Shown here: piece by piece, positions 16,408 to 24,181 of the stretch
How the letters are laid out: each line of letters begins with the position of its first letter
Numbering within the stretch: position 1 is the first letter of the stretch
Source: Pseudomonadota bacterium
GTDB lineage: Bacteria; Pseudomonadota; Gammaproteobacteria; Burkholderiales; Burkholderiaceae_C
DNA: 64,000 bases
Assembly: GCA_020161145.1 (NCBI GenBank)
Contig: JAIUPQ010000001.1
Coordinates: forward strand, 62,001-126,000
Direction of reading: 5' to 3'
Program-made: the position numbers and the translations under genes
Notes under the pieces: generated by a model
Seen by the model: only the letters and a program-made list of their open reading frames with translations
What the model was told of the DNA's origin: nothing
The model's database searches: none

Positions 16408-17279
16408 AGCTCTCTGGCCTTGGCGCACTGGTGGCGCAAACGGTGCGCGCCTGGGTTGATGACAAAGCACCCAGCCGCGGCGCGGCGCTGGCCTATTACA
16501 CGCTGTTCTCGATGGCGCCGCTGTTGCTCATCGTGGTGGCCGTGGCGGGCCTGTGGCTGGGGCCGGAGGCGGCGCGCGGCGAGGTGTTCGCCCAGGTGCG
16601 CGACATGGCGGGTGAGCCCGCTGCCCTGGCGGTGGAGGGGGCGCTGCGCAGCGTGAGCCGGCCTGAAGACGGTGTGGTGGCCACGCTGGTGGGCCTGGTG
16701 CTGATGCTGGTGGGGGCCACCACGGTGTTTGCCGAGTTGCAGGCCACACTGGACCTCATCTGGCGCGCGCCGCCGCCCAAGGCCACCAGCCTGTGGTCGC
16801 TGCTGCGGGCTCGGGTGCTGTCGTTCGGGCTGATTCTGGGGCTGGGTTTTTTGCTGGTGGTGTCGCTGGCGCTGGGTGCGCTGGTGGCCATGCTGCAAAA
16901 GTGGTGGATGCCCCATCTGGCGGGCTGGGTCTGGGTGCATCAGGTGCTGGACCTGGTGTTGGGTCTGGGGCTGATGACGCTGCTGTTCGCGCTGATCTAC
17001 AAGGTCATGCCGCGCGTGCAGTTGGGCTGGCGCGACGTGTGGGTGGGGGCGCTGGTGACGGCGGTGCTGCTGACGCTGGGGCGCTGGGGCATCAGCTTTT
17101 ACCTGGGCCATGCGGCGGTGGCCTCGGGCTATGGCGCGGCGGGCTCGCTGGTGGCGGTGCTGGTGTGGGTGTATTACTCGGCGCAGATCTTTCTGTTGGG
17201 GGCTGAATTCACGGCGGTGTGGGCGCGCACGGTGGGCTCGCATCGGGGGCGGGCGGGCCGAGAATCCACAGGGCTTTGA
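16404..17279 (+). CDS. YihY/virulence factor BrkB family inner-membrane protein
   Basis: A 291-residue polytopic protein of the YihY/BrkB (former RNase BN) family. The N-terminal DDKAPSRGAALAYYTLFSMAPLLLIVVAVAGL is the family signature, followed by a loop with GATTVFAELQATLDLIWRAP and about five further membrane segments, ending SLVAVLVWVYYSAQIFLLGAEFTAVWA. The function in bacteria is unsettled; the old RNase BN assignment was withdrawn. It overlaps the stop of the DNA glycosylase gene. Confidence 0.9.
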   Translation: MKLSGLGALVAQTVRAWVDDKAPSRGAALAYYTLFSMAPLLLIVVAVAGLWLGPEAARGEVFAQVRDMAGEPAALAVEGALRSVSRPEDGVVATLVGLVLMLVGATTVFAELQATLDLIWRAPPPKATSLWSLLRARVLSFGLILGLGFLLVVSLALGALVAMLQKWWMPHLAGWVWVHQVLDLVLGLGLMTLLFALIYKVMPRVQLGWRDVWVGALVTAVLLTLGRWGISFYLGHAAVASGYGAAGSLVAVLVWVYYSAQIFLLGAEFTAVWARTVGSHRGRAGRESTGL

Positions 17280-17418
17280 TGGGGCACGCGCCGCCATGCA
17301 GCGTGATGCGGTAGGCTCGGCAATGACGGGGCGCCAGGCCGCCCGTGCCCAAGGGCACGGACGTGGGGCCTGGCGGCAACCGTGTCCTTGCCCATCCATT
17401 TCATTCAGGAGGTTCCCC

Positions 17419-17796
17419 ATGCAGCAACCCACCACCCCCAACGTTCAAGCCAAAACCCAAGAGGTTGCCGACAAGGCCGAGCAAGCCCTGGACGCGACCC
17501 GGCGTGCGGCCGGCGATGCCATGGGGCGCGCACAAGAGGCGCTGGATTCCGCCCGCACCCGCGTGCCCGAGGCCTTCTCCGACGCGGCCCATCGCATGGA
17601 AGAGCTGGCCCGCGACGGCATCCATCGCGCCCGCGAGTTCGGCCACGACGTGCGCGAACGCGCCCACCGCGCCGGTGACAGCACGGTGACCTACATCCGC
17701 GACGAGCCCGTCAAGTCGGTGCTGATTGCGGCGGCGGTGGGCGCGGCCATCGCCACGGTGGCCAGCCTGCTGGCCCGCTCGCGTTCGGACCGCTGA
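17419..17796 (+). CDS. DUF883-like (ElaB/YqjD-type) tail-anchored protein
   Basis: A 125-residue protein with a long charged helical part rich in Ala, Glu, Arg and Lys (AKTQEVADKAEQALDATRRAAGDAMGRAQEALDSA, quoted in part) and a C-terminal membrane anchor (SVLIAAAVGAAIATVASLLARS) preceded by IRDEPVK, as in DUF883 proteins. E. coli relatives bind ribosomes at the membrane in stationary phase. AGGAGG at 17407-17412, seven bases from the ATG, is a near-perfect ribosome site. It heads a trio with the next two small membrane genes, resembling the yqjD-yqjE-yqjK arrangement. Confidence 0.8.
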   Translation: MQQPTTPNVQAKTQEVADKAEQALDATRRAAGDAMGRAQEALDSARTRVPEAFSDAAHRMEELARDGIHRAREFGHDVRERAHRAGDSTVTYIRDEPVKSVLIAAAVGAAIATVASLLARSRSDR

Positions 17797-17812
17797 GGCG
17801 GGACGGGTGGCC

Positions 17813-18199
17813 ATGATCCATCCGTTCTACCGGCTGCTGGCGACGCGGCCGCAACTGCTGCTGGAGCACCTGGGCGGCTACGCCGACCTGGCGGCCGCCC
17901 AGTTGCAGCTGACGCTGGGCATCGTGCTGGCGCGCGCCGCCCTGGTGGGCTGTTTTGCGGGGCTGCTGCTGCTGGCCACCCTGCTGGGCGGCGCGGCGCT
18001 GTTGCTGGTGGGGGCCATTCCGGTGGCCCAGATGCCCATGCCCTGGCTGCTGTGGCTGACGCCGCTGGTGCCCCTGCTGGGTGCGCTGGTGTGCCTGGTG
18101 TTGCTCAAGCAGCGGCCGCTGATGATGCCGATGGATGCATTGCGCGAGCAGGTGGCGCTGGATGCGGCCCTGTTCCGTGACCTGGGGGCCAAGCCATGA
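17813..18199 (+). CDS. Phage holin family/YqjE-like membrane protein
   Basis: A 128-residue protein with two long hydrophobic segments (VLARAALVGCFAGLLLLATLL and LLLWLTPLVPLLGALVCLVLL region) separated by a short polar turn, and a charged C-terminus. Size, topology and position after a DUF883-type gene match the YqjE-like 'phage holin family, superfamily III' proteins, which are not truly phage. The ATG at 17813 follows the previous stop by 16 bp. Its TGA overlaps the ATG of the next gene. The role is unknown. Confidence 0.7.
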   Translation: MIHPFYRLLATRPQLLLEHLGGYADLAAAQLQLTLGIVLARAALVGCFAGLLLLATLLGGAALLLVGAIPVAQMPMPWLLWLTPLVPLLGALVCLVLLKQRPLMMPMDALREQVALDAALFRDLGAKP

Positions 18200-18783
18200 G
18201 CGAAGAAACCGCGAACGGCCGGCCGGCCGGCCGGGCCGCGCCCGCCGTCACCTCGCGCGACCCCATGCGTGCGGCCATGCTGCGGCTGGCGGCCAGCCGC
18301 TCGCAGTTGCAGATCGCCATGACCCCGGTGCCGCACCGCAGCTTTGCCAGCGTCAGCGCGGCGCAGGGCGCGAACGGGCTGGACCCCACCGCCTGGCTGG
18401 CGGCGCTGCGCGAGTACCTGTCGCAGTGGCCCCTGGTGCGCACGGCGCTGGATGCGCTGGGTGGCTACTGGTCGGCGCATCCGCTGCGCGCCAGCAGTGA
18501 GGCCACGCTGGCCGAGGTCGAGCAGGCGGTGGCGCCCGTGGTGCGCCGCCATCCGGTGACGGCCGTGGCGGTGGCTGCTGGCGCTGGTGCGCTGCTGGTG
18601 GCGCTGCGGCCCTGGCGCTGGCTGGCCGGGCCGCTGAAGGCGGCGCCGCGCAAGGCCTCGCGCTGGGCGCTGGCTCAACTGACGCAGCCGGCGGTGCAGA
18701 CGGCGCTGGTGGGCCTGCTGGCCAGCCAGCTGGCGCGCGGCAACCGCTCCGCCACGCGGCGCGGCCCCGGCGCAGGCCCCTGA
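18196..18783 (+). CDS. Hypothetical membrane-associated protein (YqjK-position)
   Basis: A 195-residue protein with one hydrophobic helix (PVTAVAVAAGAGALLVAL) and a second weaker one near VGLLASQLA, flanked by basic residues. The N-terminus is polar and disordered-looking. I do not recognise a domain. It is coupled to the upstream holin-like gene (ATGA at 18196) and occupies the place of yqjK in enterobacterial yqjD-E-K clusters, so it is probably part of the same membrane-linked unit. The gene ends 25 bp before the trpE leader ORF. Confidence 0.65.
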   Translation: MSEETANGRPAGRAAPAVTSRDPMRAAMLRLAASRSQLQIAMTPVPHRSFASVSAAQGANGLDPTAWLAALREYLSQWPLVRTALDALGGYWSAHPLRASSEATLAEVEQAVAPVVRRHPVTAVAVAAGAGALLVALRPWRWLAGPLKAAPRKASRWALAQLTQPAVQTALVGLLASQLARGNRSATRRGPGAGP

Positions 18784-18793
18784 CCCTGTGGGC

Positions 18794-18799
18794 TACACT
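18794..18799 (+). promoter_or_regulatory. Candidate -10 element for trpLE
   Basis: TACACT lies nine bases before the leader-peptide ATG at 18809. Transcription would start about 18805-18807, almost at the ATG, so the leader could be translated as a leaderless or nearly leaderless mRNA. No good -35 is seen. The layout (A-T-rich hexamer, GCCC, CC, ATG) closely parallels the trpG leader at 23374. Confidence 0.45.
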
Positions 18800-18808
18800 G
18801 CCCGCGCC

Positions 18809-18880
18809 ATGTTTACCGCACCCGCGCATCGGTCACAAGGCCAGGGAGCCTGGCCCTGGCGACGCGGCTTCACTGCCTGA
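18809..18880 (+). CDS. trpL: trp leader peptide upstream of trpE
   Basis: A 23-codon ORF with ATG at 18809 and TGA at 18878. It carries two Trp codons spaced as Trp-Pro-Trp (18851-18853 and 18857-18859), far above the background frequency of Trp. It has no Shine-Dalgarno site; with the -10 at 18794 it could be leaderless, as reported for alphaproteobacterial trpL. Ribosome stalling at the Trp codons when charged tRNA-Trp is scarce would change folding of the following hairpins and favour trpE expression. The ORF and codons are seen directly; the mechanism is inferred from known trp attenuators. Confidence 0.75.
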   Translation: MFTAPAHRSQGQGAWPWRRGFTA

Positions 18881-18906
18881 AGCCGTGGCGGCGCGTGGGC
18901 GCCGCC
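18839..18906 (+). promoter_or_regulatory. trpE attenuator hairpins
   Basis: Consecutive inverted repeats follow one another. GGCCAGG/CCTGGCC (18839-18845 with 18849-18855), or alternatively CCAGGG/CCCTGG (18841-18846 with 18854-18859), overlaps the Trp codons. CGGCTTCA/TGAAGCCG (18865-18872 with 18878-18885) overlaps the leader stop. GGCGGCGC/GCGCCGCC (18887-18894 with 18899-18906) could be the terminator-side hairpin. Extended pairing of 18860-18872 with 18878-18890 would compete with the last hairpin. A U-run after the last hairpin is poor, so termination could be factor-dependent or the hairpin could act on translation. Confidence 0.6.
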
Positions 18907-18932
18907 TCCGTCATGTCGTTGCCAGGACTGCC

Positions 18933-20414
18933 GTGATCACCGAAGCCGAATTCCAACGCCTTGCAGCCCAGGGCTGCAACCGCATCCCCCTGATCAGCGA
19001 GACCCTCGCCGATCTCGACACCCCCCTCTCGCTGTACCTCAAGCTCTGCGCCGGCGCGGGCGCCAACAGCTTTTTGCTGGAGTCCGTGGTGGGCGGCGAG
19101 CGCTTTGGGCGCTACTCGTTCATCGGCCTGCCGGCGCGCACGCTGGTGCGGGCCACCGGCACGGTGTGCGAGGTGGTCACCGATGGCGTGGTGGTGGAGC
19201 GCCACGAGGGCAATCCGCTGGACTTCATCGCGGCCTACCAGGAGCGCATCAAGCCCAGCATTCCGGCCGGCCTGCCGCGTTTTTGCGGCGGCCTGGCCGG
19301 CTACTTCGGCTACGAGGCCGTGCGCGCCATCGAGGGGCGGCTGGCGGCCGCGCCCAAGAGCGGTGGCCTGGGCACGCCGGACATCCTGCTGCTGCTGGCC
19401 GAGGAGGTGGCGGTCATCGACAACCTCTCGGGGCGGCTCTACCTCATCGTCTGGGCCGACCCGCGCGAGGCGGGCGCCTATGCGCGCGCCCAGGCCCGCC
19501 TGGCCGAGCTGGGCCAGCGGCTGACGCGGCCGGTGGTGGCGCCCCCGGTGGCGCGGCGCGAGCCGCAGCCGGTGCAGCGCGCCTACGCCAAGGCCGACTA
19601 CCTGGCGGCCGTGGCGCGGGCCAAGGACTACATCGCCGCCGGCGACGTGATGCAGGTGGTCATCGGCCAGCGCCTGGCCAAGCCCTATGCGGCCGAGCCG
19701 CTGGCGCTGTACCGCGCGCTGCGGGCACTGAACCCCAGCCCCTACATGTACTTCTACGATTTGGGCGACTTCCAGGTGGTGGGCGCCAGCCCCGAAATCC
19801 TGGTGCGCGAGGAGCATGCGGGCGACGGCAGCCGCAAGGTCACCATCCGCCCGCTGGCCGGCACCCGGCCGCGCGGCACCACGCCGCAGCAGGACGCGGC
19901 GCTGGAGGCCGAACTCACCGCCGACCCCAAGGAGCGCGCCGAGCACCTGATGCTGATCGACCTGGCGCGCAACGACATCGGCCGCATCGCCCGCGCAGGC
20001 AGCGTGGCGGTGACGCAGGCGTTTGCGGTGGAGCGTTACTCGCACGTCATGCACATCGTCTCCAACGTGGAAGGCGTGTTGCGCCCCGAAGTGGGGCAGC
20101 TTGACGTGTTCAAGGCCACGTTCCCGGCCGGCACCCTGACCGGCGCGCCCAAGGTGCGGGCGATGGAGCTGATCGACGAGCTGGAGCCCGTGCAGCGCGG
20201 CGTCTACGGCGGCGCCTGCGGCTACCTGAGTTTTGCGGGCGACATGGATCTGGCCATCGCGATTCGCACCGGCATCGTCAAGGACGGCATGCTGTACGTG
20301 CAGGCGGCGGCCGGCATCGTGGCCGACTCGGTGCCCGAACTGGAATGGCAGGAGACCGAGGCCAAGGCGCGGGCGCTGCTGCACGCGGCCGATCGGGTGG
20401 AAGAAGGGTTCTGA
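18933..20414 (+). CDS. trpE: Anthranilate synthase component I
   Basis: A 493-residue TrpE that, with the TrpG glutaminase, makes anthranilate from chorismate. The N-terminal part has LLESVVGGERFGRYSFIG, including the tryptophan feedback site region (the LLES motif), and the catalytic half has DVMQVVIGQRL, NPSPYMYFYDLG, the IRPLAGTRPRG loop, LIDLARNDIGRI, HVMHIVSNVEG and FPAGTLTGAPKVRAMELIDELE. The start is GTG at 18933 with AGGA five bases upstream, giving the usual ITEAEFQRLAAQG N-terminus. It is separated from trpGDC by mscS and fic genes and has its own leader peptide at 18809. Confidence 0.96.
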   Translation: MITEAEFQRLAAQGCNRIPLISETLADLDTPLSLYLKLCAGAGANSFLLESVVGGERFGRYSFIGLPARTLVRATGTVCEVVTDGVVVERHEGNPLDFIAAYQERIKPSIPAGLPRFCGGLAGYFGYEAVRAIEGRLAAAPKSGGLGTPDILLLLAEEVAVIDNLSGRLYLIVWADPREAGAYARAQARLAELGQRLTRPVVAPPVARREPQPVQRAYAKADYLAAVARAKDYIAAGDVMQVVIGQRLAKPYAAEPLALYRALRALNPSPYMYFYDLGDFQVVGASPEILVREEHAGDGSRKVTIRPLAGTRPRGTTPQQDAALEAELTADPKERAEHLMLIDLARNDIGRIARAGSVAVTQAFAVERYSHVMHIVSNVEGVLRPEVGQLDVFKATFPAGTLTGAPKVRAMELIDELEPVQRGVYGGACGYLSFAGDMDLAIAIRTGIVKDGMLYVQAAAGIVADSVPELEWQETEAKARALLHAADRVEEGF

Positions 20415-20488
20415 CGCCGGGCCTGTGGCCCCCGGCGCTGCGCCACAATGCAGCGCGCCCCCAACTCCTGCCCGAAGGATGCGTTGCC

Positions 20489-22123
20489 ATGGCGATTCTG
20501 CGCACCTTGACCCTGGCCTGGTTGCTTGCCACCAGCTTGTTGGCCGCCCCGCCAGCGCACGCCATCGATCCGCCAGCCCCGGCCGCCGCGCCGGCTGCGG
20601 TGGCCGATGACCAGGCGGGCGAGTTGCGGCTGTTCAACCGGCCGGTGATGCGGTTTCGGACCCCCTTCTTCGGCGTCTCGGCCCAGACCCGGGCGTTGCG
20701 CACGCAGGCCTTGTTCGACGACATCGTGCAGCAAGGCGGCCCGCTGGCGGTGACCGTGCGGTCCCATGCCGAGGGGCAGTTGGTGCTGCTCGACGGGCGG
20801 CTGCTGTTCGTCGTTGCGCCGGGCGATGTGGATGCGCTGGCCGGCCAGACGCCGCAGGCTGTGGCGCACGAGGCCGCCGCCCGGCTGGAGCGGGTCATTG
20901 CCGACACCCGCGAGTCGCGCGACACACGGGCGCTGCTCCACGCGCTGGCCGCCACGGCCGTGGCCACGCTGGTGTTCGGGCTGCTGCTGTGGGGGCTGGG
21001 CTGGCTGCGGGCGGCGCTGGTGCGGGTGCTGACCCGGCTGGCCGAGCGCAAGGCCGCCAACCTGCGGCTGGGCAGCCTGCAGGTGGTGGAGAGCGAGCAC
21101 CTGGCGCAGCTCATCGGCCGCCTGCTGCTGGGGCTGCGCTGGCTGCTCATCCTGGTGCTGAGCTATGAATGGGTCAGTTTCGTGCTCTCGCGCTTTCCGT
21201 ACACCCGGCCCTGGGGCGAGCAGTTGAACGGCTACCTGCTGCGGCTGGCCAGCAGCCTGTTCACCGCCGTGGTGGACGCCCTGCCTGGGGTGGGTGTGGC
21301 GCTGGTCATCTTCGTGCTGGCGCGGCTCTTCATCGGCCTGTCGGGCCGCTTCTTCAAGCGCCTGTCGAGTGCCCGGGATGCCGTGGGCTGGCTGAACCCG
21401 GACACCATGCCGACCACGCGGCGGCTGTTCAGCATCGGCGTCTGGCTGTTCGCCATCGCCATGGCCTACCCCTACCTGCCCGGCGCGCAGACCGATGCCT
21501 TCAAAGGGCTGTCGGTGCTGATCGGCCTGATGGTGTCGCTGGGGGCATCCAGCGTGGTGGGCCAGGGCGCGGCCGGCCTCATCCTGACCTACTCGCGCAC
21601 GCTGCGCAAAGGCGACTACGTGCGCGTGGGCGACCACGAGGGCACGGTGATCGAGACGGGCATGTTCACCACCCGGCTGCGCACCGGCGTGGGCGAGGAG
21701 TTGACGCTGCCCAACTCGCTGATCACCGGCGGCGTCACCAAGAACTACTCGCGCCGGGGCGCCGGCTACCTGGTGGAGACCACCGTCACCATCGGCTACG
21801 ACACGCCGTGGCGCCAGGTGCAGGCCATGCTGCTGGAGGCGGCCGCGCGCACGCCCGGCATCCTGACCCAGCCGGCGCCCATGGTGTTGCAGACCGAGCT
21901 GTCCGACTTCTACCCGGCCTACCGACTGGTGGCCCAGGCCCAGCCCGCACCGCCCGCCACCCGCGCCGATGTCCTCTCGGCGCTGCACGCCGAGATCCAG
22001 GACGTCTTCAACACCTATGGCGTGGCCATCATGTCGCCCCACTACGTGGGTGACCCGGACCAGGCCAAGATGGTGCCACCCGAGCAATGGCATCTGGCGC
22101 CGGCCAAGGGGCAGGAGGGGTGA
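20489..22123 (+). CDS. MscS-family mechanosensitive channel
   Basis: A 544-residue membrane protein with a cleavable signal (TLAWLLATSLLAAPPAHA) and a periplasmic N-terminal domain, then four or so membrane helices. The MscS pore/beta domain follows: LSVLIGLMVSLGASSVVGQGAAGLILTYSRTLRKGDYVRVG (pore helix TM3 and the start of the beta domain, quoted in two parts in the literature), EGTVIETGMFTTRLRTGVGEELTLPNSLI and TTVTIGYDTPWRQVQAMLLEAA. Such channels open under membrane tension and protect against osmotic downshock. AAGGA lies ten bases before the ATG at 20489. Its position between trpE and trpG has no known functional meaning. Confidence 0.92.
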   Translation: MAILRTLTLAWLLATSLLAAPPAHAIDPPAPAAAPAAVADDQAGELRLFNRPVMRFRTPFFGVSAQTRALRTQALFDDIVQQGGPLAVTVRSHAEGQLVLLDGRLLFVVAPGDVDALAGQTPQAVAHEAAARLERVIADTRESRDTRALLHALAATAVATLVFGLLLWGLGWLRAALVRVLTRLAERKAANLRLGSLQVVESEHLAQLIGRLLLGLRWLLILVLSYEWVSFVLSRFPYTRPWGEQLNGYLLRLASSLFTAVVDALPGVGVALVIFVLARLFIGLSGRFFKRLSSARDAVGWLNPDTMPTTRRLFSIGVWLFAIAMAYPYLPGAQTDAFKGLSVLIGLMVSLGASSVVGQGAAGLILTYSRTLRKGDYVRVGDHEGTVIETGMFTTRLRTGVGEELTLPNSLITGGVTKNYSRRGAGYLVETTVTIGYDTPWRQVQAMLLEAAARTPGILTQPAPMVLQTELSDFYPAYRLVAQAQPAPPATRADVLSALHAEIQDVFNTYGVAIMSPHYVGDPDQAKMVPPEQWHLAPAKGQEG

Positions 22124-22136
22124 GGGCGGCGGGGTG

Positions 22137-22216
22137 TTGAAAGCGGGCTTTCAATCCGCCGATTCAAATTAAAGTAATCTTTAGTATGATGGTGCGCCAT
22201 TCAAGCCGCTTTTCAA
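22137..22216. promoter_or_regulatory. fic promoter framed by inverted repeats
   Basis: An A+T-rich island in GC-rich DNA. TTCAAA (22164-22169) and TATGAT (22186-22191) are 16 bp apart, a good sigma-70 promoter. The spacer holds the palindrome TAAAG-TAAT-CTTTA (22171-22184). The whole is framed by TTGAAAAGCGG (22137-22147) and its exact reverse complement CCGCTTTTCAA (22206-22216); a further half-site GCTTTCAA is at 22148-22155. The arrangement suggests an operator, possibly bound by the HTH-like C-terminus of the Fic protein itself. Confidence 0.6.
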
Positions 22217-22219
22217 ACC

Positions 22220-23365
22220 ATGCGCAGCACCGGCACCATCGTCACGACGACCACCCTGGGCGAGTCGGTGCGCGCTTTTGTGCCGTACGCACTGCCGCCT
22301 TCGCGGCCTGTGCTGGCTGCGGCCTCCTATGAAGCGGGCGTGCGCGCGGCCGAACTGGCGCTGGCGCGCCTGTCGGGTGTCGCCGGGCTGGTGCCGTCGG
22401 TGGAGTGGTTGCTGTACAGCGCCATCCGCAAAGAGGCACTGCTGACCTCGCAGATCGAGGGCACGCAGGCCACGCTGACCGACTTGTTCGACGACGAAGC
22501 TGGCCTGGCCGTGGCCAACACCGACGACGTGGCGGAGGTCACCAACTACCTGCGCGCCTTCCGTTGCGTGCGCGAGCAACTGCGCAGCCCGCGTGGGCTG
22601 CCGATCTCGGTGCGCCTGCTGTGCGAGGCCCATGCGTTGTTGCTGGCGGGGGCGCGTGGCGCCGGTAAGCAGCCCGGCGAGCTGCGCCGCTCGCAGAACT
22701 GGATCGGCGGCACGCGGCCCGGCAACGCGGCCTTCGTGCCGCCGCCGCCCGAGCGGGTGCCGGGGTTGCTGGCCGATCTGGAGCGGTTCATTCACGACCC
22801 CGACCCCCAGTTGCCGGCGCTGGTGCGGGTGGCGCTGGTGCACGCGCAGTTCGAAACCATCCACCCTTTTCTCGACGGCAATGGCCGGATCGGGCGCTTG
22901 TTGATCGCGGCGCTGATGGAGCAGTGGAGCCTGCTGCCCGAGCCGTTGATGTATCTGAGCCGGGCACTGAAGGCGCATCAGCGTGAGTACTACCGCCGGT
23001 TGTCCGCCGTGCGCACCGACGGCGATTGGGAGGGCTGGCTGCGCTTCTTCCTGGAGGCCGTCGAGGCCTCGGCCAGCGAGGCGGAGCGGGGCATCGTGGC
23101 CGTGGCCAGTCTGGTGGCGGCCGACCGTCGGCGGTTGCTGGCGGCACCCCGTGTCGGCGCGATTGCGCTGCGGCTGTTTGAACTGCTGCCGGTGATGCCG
23201 CGCTTCACCATCGAGCAGGTTCGGCAGCGGCTGGACACCACCTTCCCTACGGCCACGGCGGCGGTGAGGTTGCTTGAGGCGCTGGCAGTCGTGGTCGAGC
23301 TGACGGGGCAAAAGAAGAACCGCACCTACAGCTACCAAGCTTATGTGGACCTGCTGGCGCGGTGA
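22220..23365 (+). CDS. Fic-domain AMP/NMP-transferase, class II, with C-terminal winged-helix-like region
   Basis: A 381-residue Fic protein. The catalytic loop HPFLDGNGRIGR (residues 215-226) is intact, so adenylyl (or other nucleotidyl) transfer to protein hydroxyls is expected. An inhibitory-helix motif T-x-x-x-E-G (TSQIEG, residues 76-81) precedes the Fic core, the class II arrangement in which the Glu blocks the active site until released. The C-terminal ~70 residues (RFTIEQVRQRL, TATAAVRLLEALAVVVEL) look like a winged helix, consistent with DNA binding and autoregulation. It lies alone between mscS and trpG with an A+T-rich promoter, so it may have been acquired. The target is unknown. 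Confidence 0.9.
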   Translation: MRSTGTIVTTTTLGESVRAFVPYALPPSRPVLAAASYEAGVRAAELALARLSGVAGLVPSVEWLLYSAIRKEALLTSQIEGTQATLTDLFDDEAGLAVANTDDVAEVTNYLRAFRCVREQLRSPRGLPISVRLLCEAHALLLAGARGAGKQPGELRRSQNWIGGTRPGNAAFVPPPPERVPGLLADLERFIHDPDPQLPALVRVALVHAQFETIHPFLDGNGRIGRLLIAALMEQWSLLPEPLMYLSRALKAHQREYYRRLSAVRTDGDWEGWLRFFLEAVEASASEAERGIVAVASLVAADRRRLLAAPRVGAIALRLFELLPVMPRFTIEQVRQRLDTTFPTATAAVRLLEALAVVVELTGQKKNRTYSYQAYVDLLAR

Positions 23366-23373
23366 AGCCCAGC

Positions 23374-23379
23374 CATAAT
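23374..23379 (+). promoter_or_regulatory. Candidate -10 element for trpLGDC
   Basis: CATAAT lies seven bases before the second trp leader ATG (23387), so transcription would start at or next to that ATG. The -35 region is poor. The context CATAAT-GCCC-ACC-ATG mirrors TACACT-GCCC-GCGCC-ATG before the trpE leader, supporting a shared design. Confidence 0.5.
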
Positions 23380-23386
23380 GCCCACC

Positions 23387-23452
23387 ATGTCTGCGACCCC
23401 CCCGATCACCGCAGCGCGCTTGGGTTGGCGTTGGCGCAAGCCATCGATCTGA
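23387..23452 (+). CDS. trpL: trp leader peptide upstream of trpG
   Basis: A 21-codon ORF (ATG 23387, TGA 23450) with Trp-Arg-Trp encoded at 23426-23428 and 23432-23434. Like the trpE leader it lacks a Shine-Dalgarno site and begins at the expected transcription start, so it may be translated leaderless. The following 135 bp before trpG contain competing inverted repeats and a T-run. The ORF is seen directly. Its role as an attenuator sensor for trpGDC is inferred from the Trp codon pair, the position and the parallel element before trpE. Confidence 0.75.
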   Translation: MSATPPITAARLGWRWRKPSI

Positions 23453-23491
23453 CGGCCTCTTTTTGCGCCCGCCCCTCTGTGGCCCGGGCGC
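23418..23491 (+). promoter_or_regulatory. trpGDC attenuator hairpins
   Basis: A composite hairpin, GGCGT (23427-23431) with ACGGCC (23452-23457, one bulge) enclosing TGGC-GCAA-GCCA (23432-23443), overlaps both Trp codons and is followed at once by TCTTTTT (23458-23464), the form of an intrinsic terminator that a stalled ribosome would melt. Alternatives are GCTTG/CAAGC (23418-23422 with 23437-23441), GGCGCAA/TTGCGCC (23433-23439 with 23463-23469) and GCGCCCG/CGGGCGC (23465-23471 with 23485-23491). Several of these are mutually exclusive. Which forms in vivo cannot be decided by eye. Confidence 0.55.
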
Positions 23492-23587
23492 CCCAAGCTC
23501 CCCCGCCCACCGCGCCAGCGGCTGATGCAGCGGGCGCCCTCTGAATGGCCTGATGTGGCCTCATGGATTCAACCGGAAAGCGCACCC

Positions 23588-24181
23588 ATGCTGCTGATGA
23601 TCGACAACTACGACAGCTTCACCTACAACCTCGTGCAATACGCCAGCGAGCTGGGCGCCGAGGTCAAGGTGGTGCGCAACGACGCCATCACGCTGGATGA
23701 AATTGCGGCGCTGCGGCCCTCGCACCTGATGCTGTCGCCCGGGCCGTGTACGCCCAACGAGGCCGGCGTGTGCGTGCCGGCGCTGCAGCGCTTCATGGGG
23801 CAGTTGCCCATACTGGGCGTGTGCCTCGGCCACCAGAGCATGGGGGCGGCGCTGGGCGGGCGCATCGTGCGGGCGCCGGCGCCCATGCACGGCAAGACCA
23901 GCACGTTGACGCACGACGGGCAAGGCGTGTTTGCCGGCCTGCCCTCGCCGATGACGGTGGTGCGCTACCACTCGCTGGTGATCGAGGAGGCCACGTTGCC
24001 GGCCGAGCTGACGGTGACGGCGCGCAGCGAGGATGGCCTCATCATGGCCGTGCGCCACCGCGCCTATGTGGGTACGGCCACGCCGGTGGAGGGGGTGCAG
24101 TTCCACCCCGAGTCCATCCTGTCTGAGCACGGCCACGCGATGCTGAAGAACTTTTTGGCCATGGGCACCGTGGCGGCATGA
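23588..24181 (+). CDS. trpG: Anthranilate synthase component II (glutamine amidotransferase)
   Basis: A 197-residue class I glutaminase that supplies ammonia to TrpE. The N-terminus [18 protein letters not shown] is the family signature. The nucleophile Cys is in [11 protein letters not shown], and the His-Glu pair is in VQFHPESIL; the oxyanion region is [12 protein letters not shown] start it at the ATG at 23588 with GGAAAG seven bases upstream; an earlier in-frame ATG at 23525 would add 21 residues not found in the family. In many bacteria the same subunit also serves folate synthesis (PabA role), which cannot be excluded. The stop overlaps the next gene (ATGA). Confidence 0.95.
   Translation: MLLMIDNYDSFTYNLVQYASELGAEVKVVRNDAITLDEIAALRPSHLMLSPGPCTPNEAGVCVPALQRFMGQLPILGVCLGHQSMGAALGGRIVRAPAPMHGKTSTLTHDGQGVFAGLPSPMTVVRYHSLVIEEATLPAELTVTARSEDGLIMAVRHRAYVGTATPVEGVQFHPESILSEHGHAMLKNFLAMGTVAA

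Noticed and set aside
17813-18199. Holin-like gene as a sign of a prophage
   Set aside because: No phage genes nearby; the YqjE-type family carries the holin name only by fold similarity.
23525-23587. Earlier in-frame ATG for trpG that would add 21 residues
   Set aside because: TrpG family proteins begin at [11 protein letters not shown], and a good ribosome site precedes the ATG at 23588.
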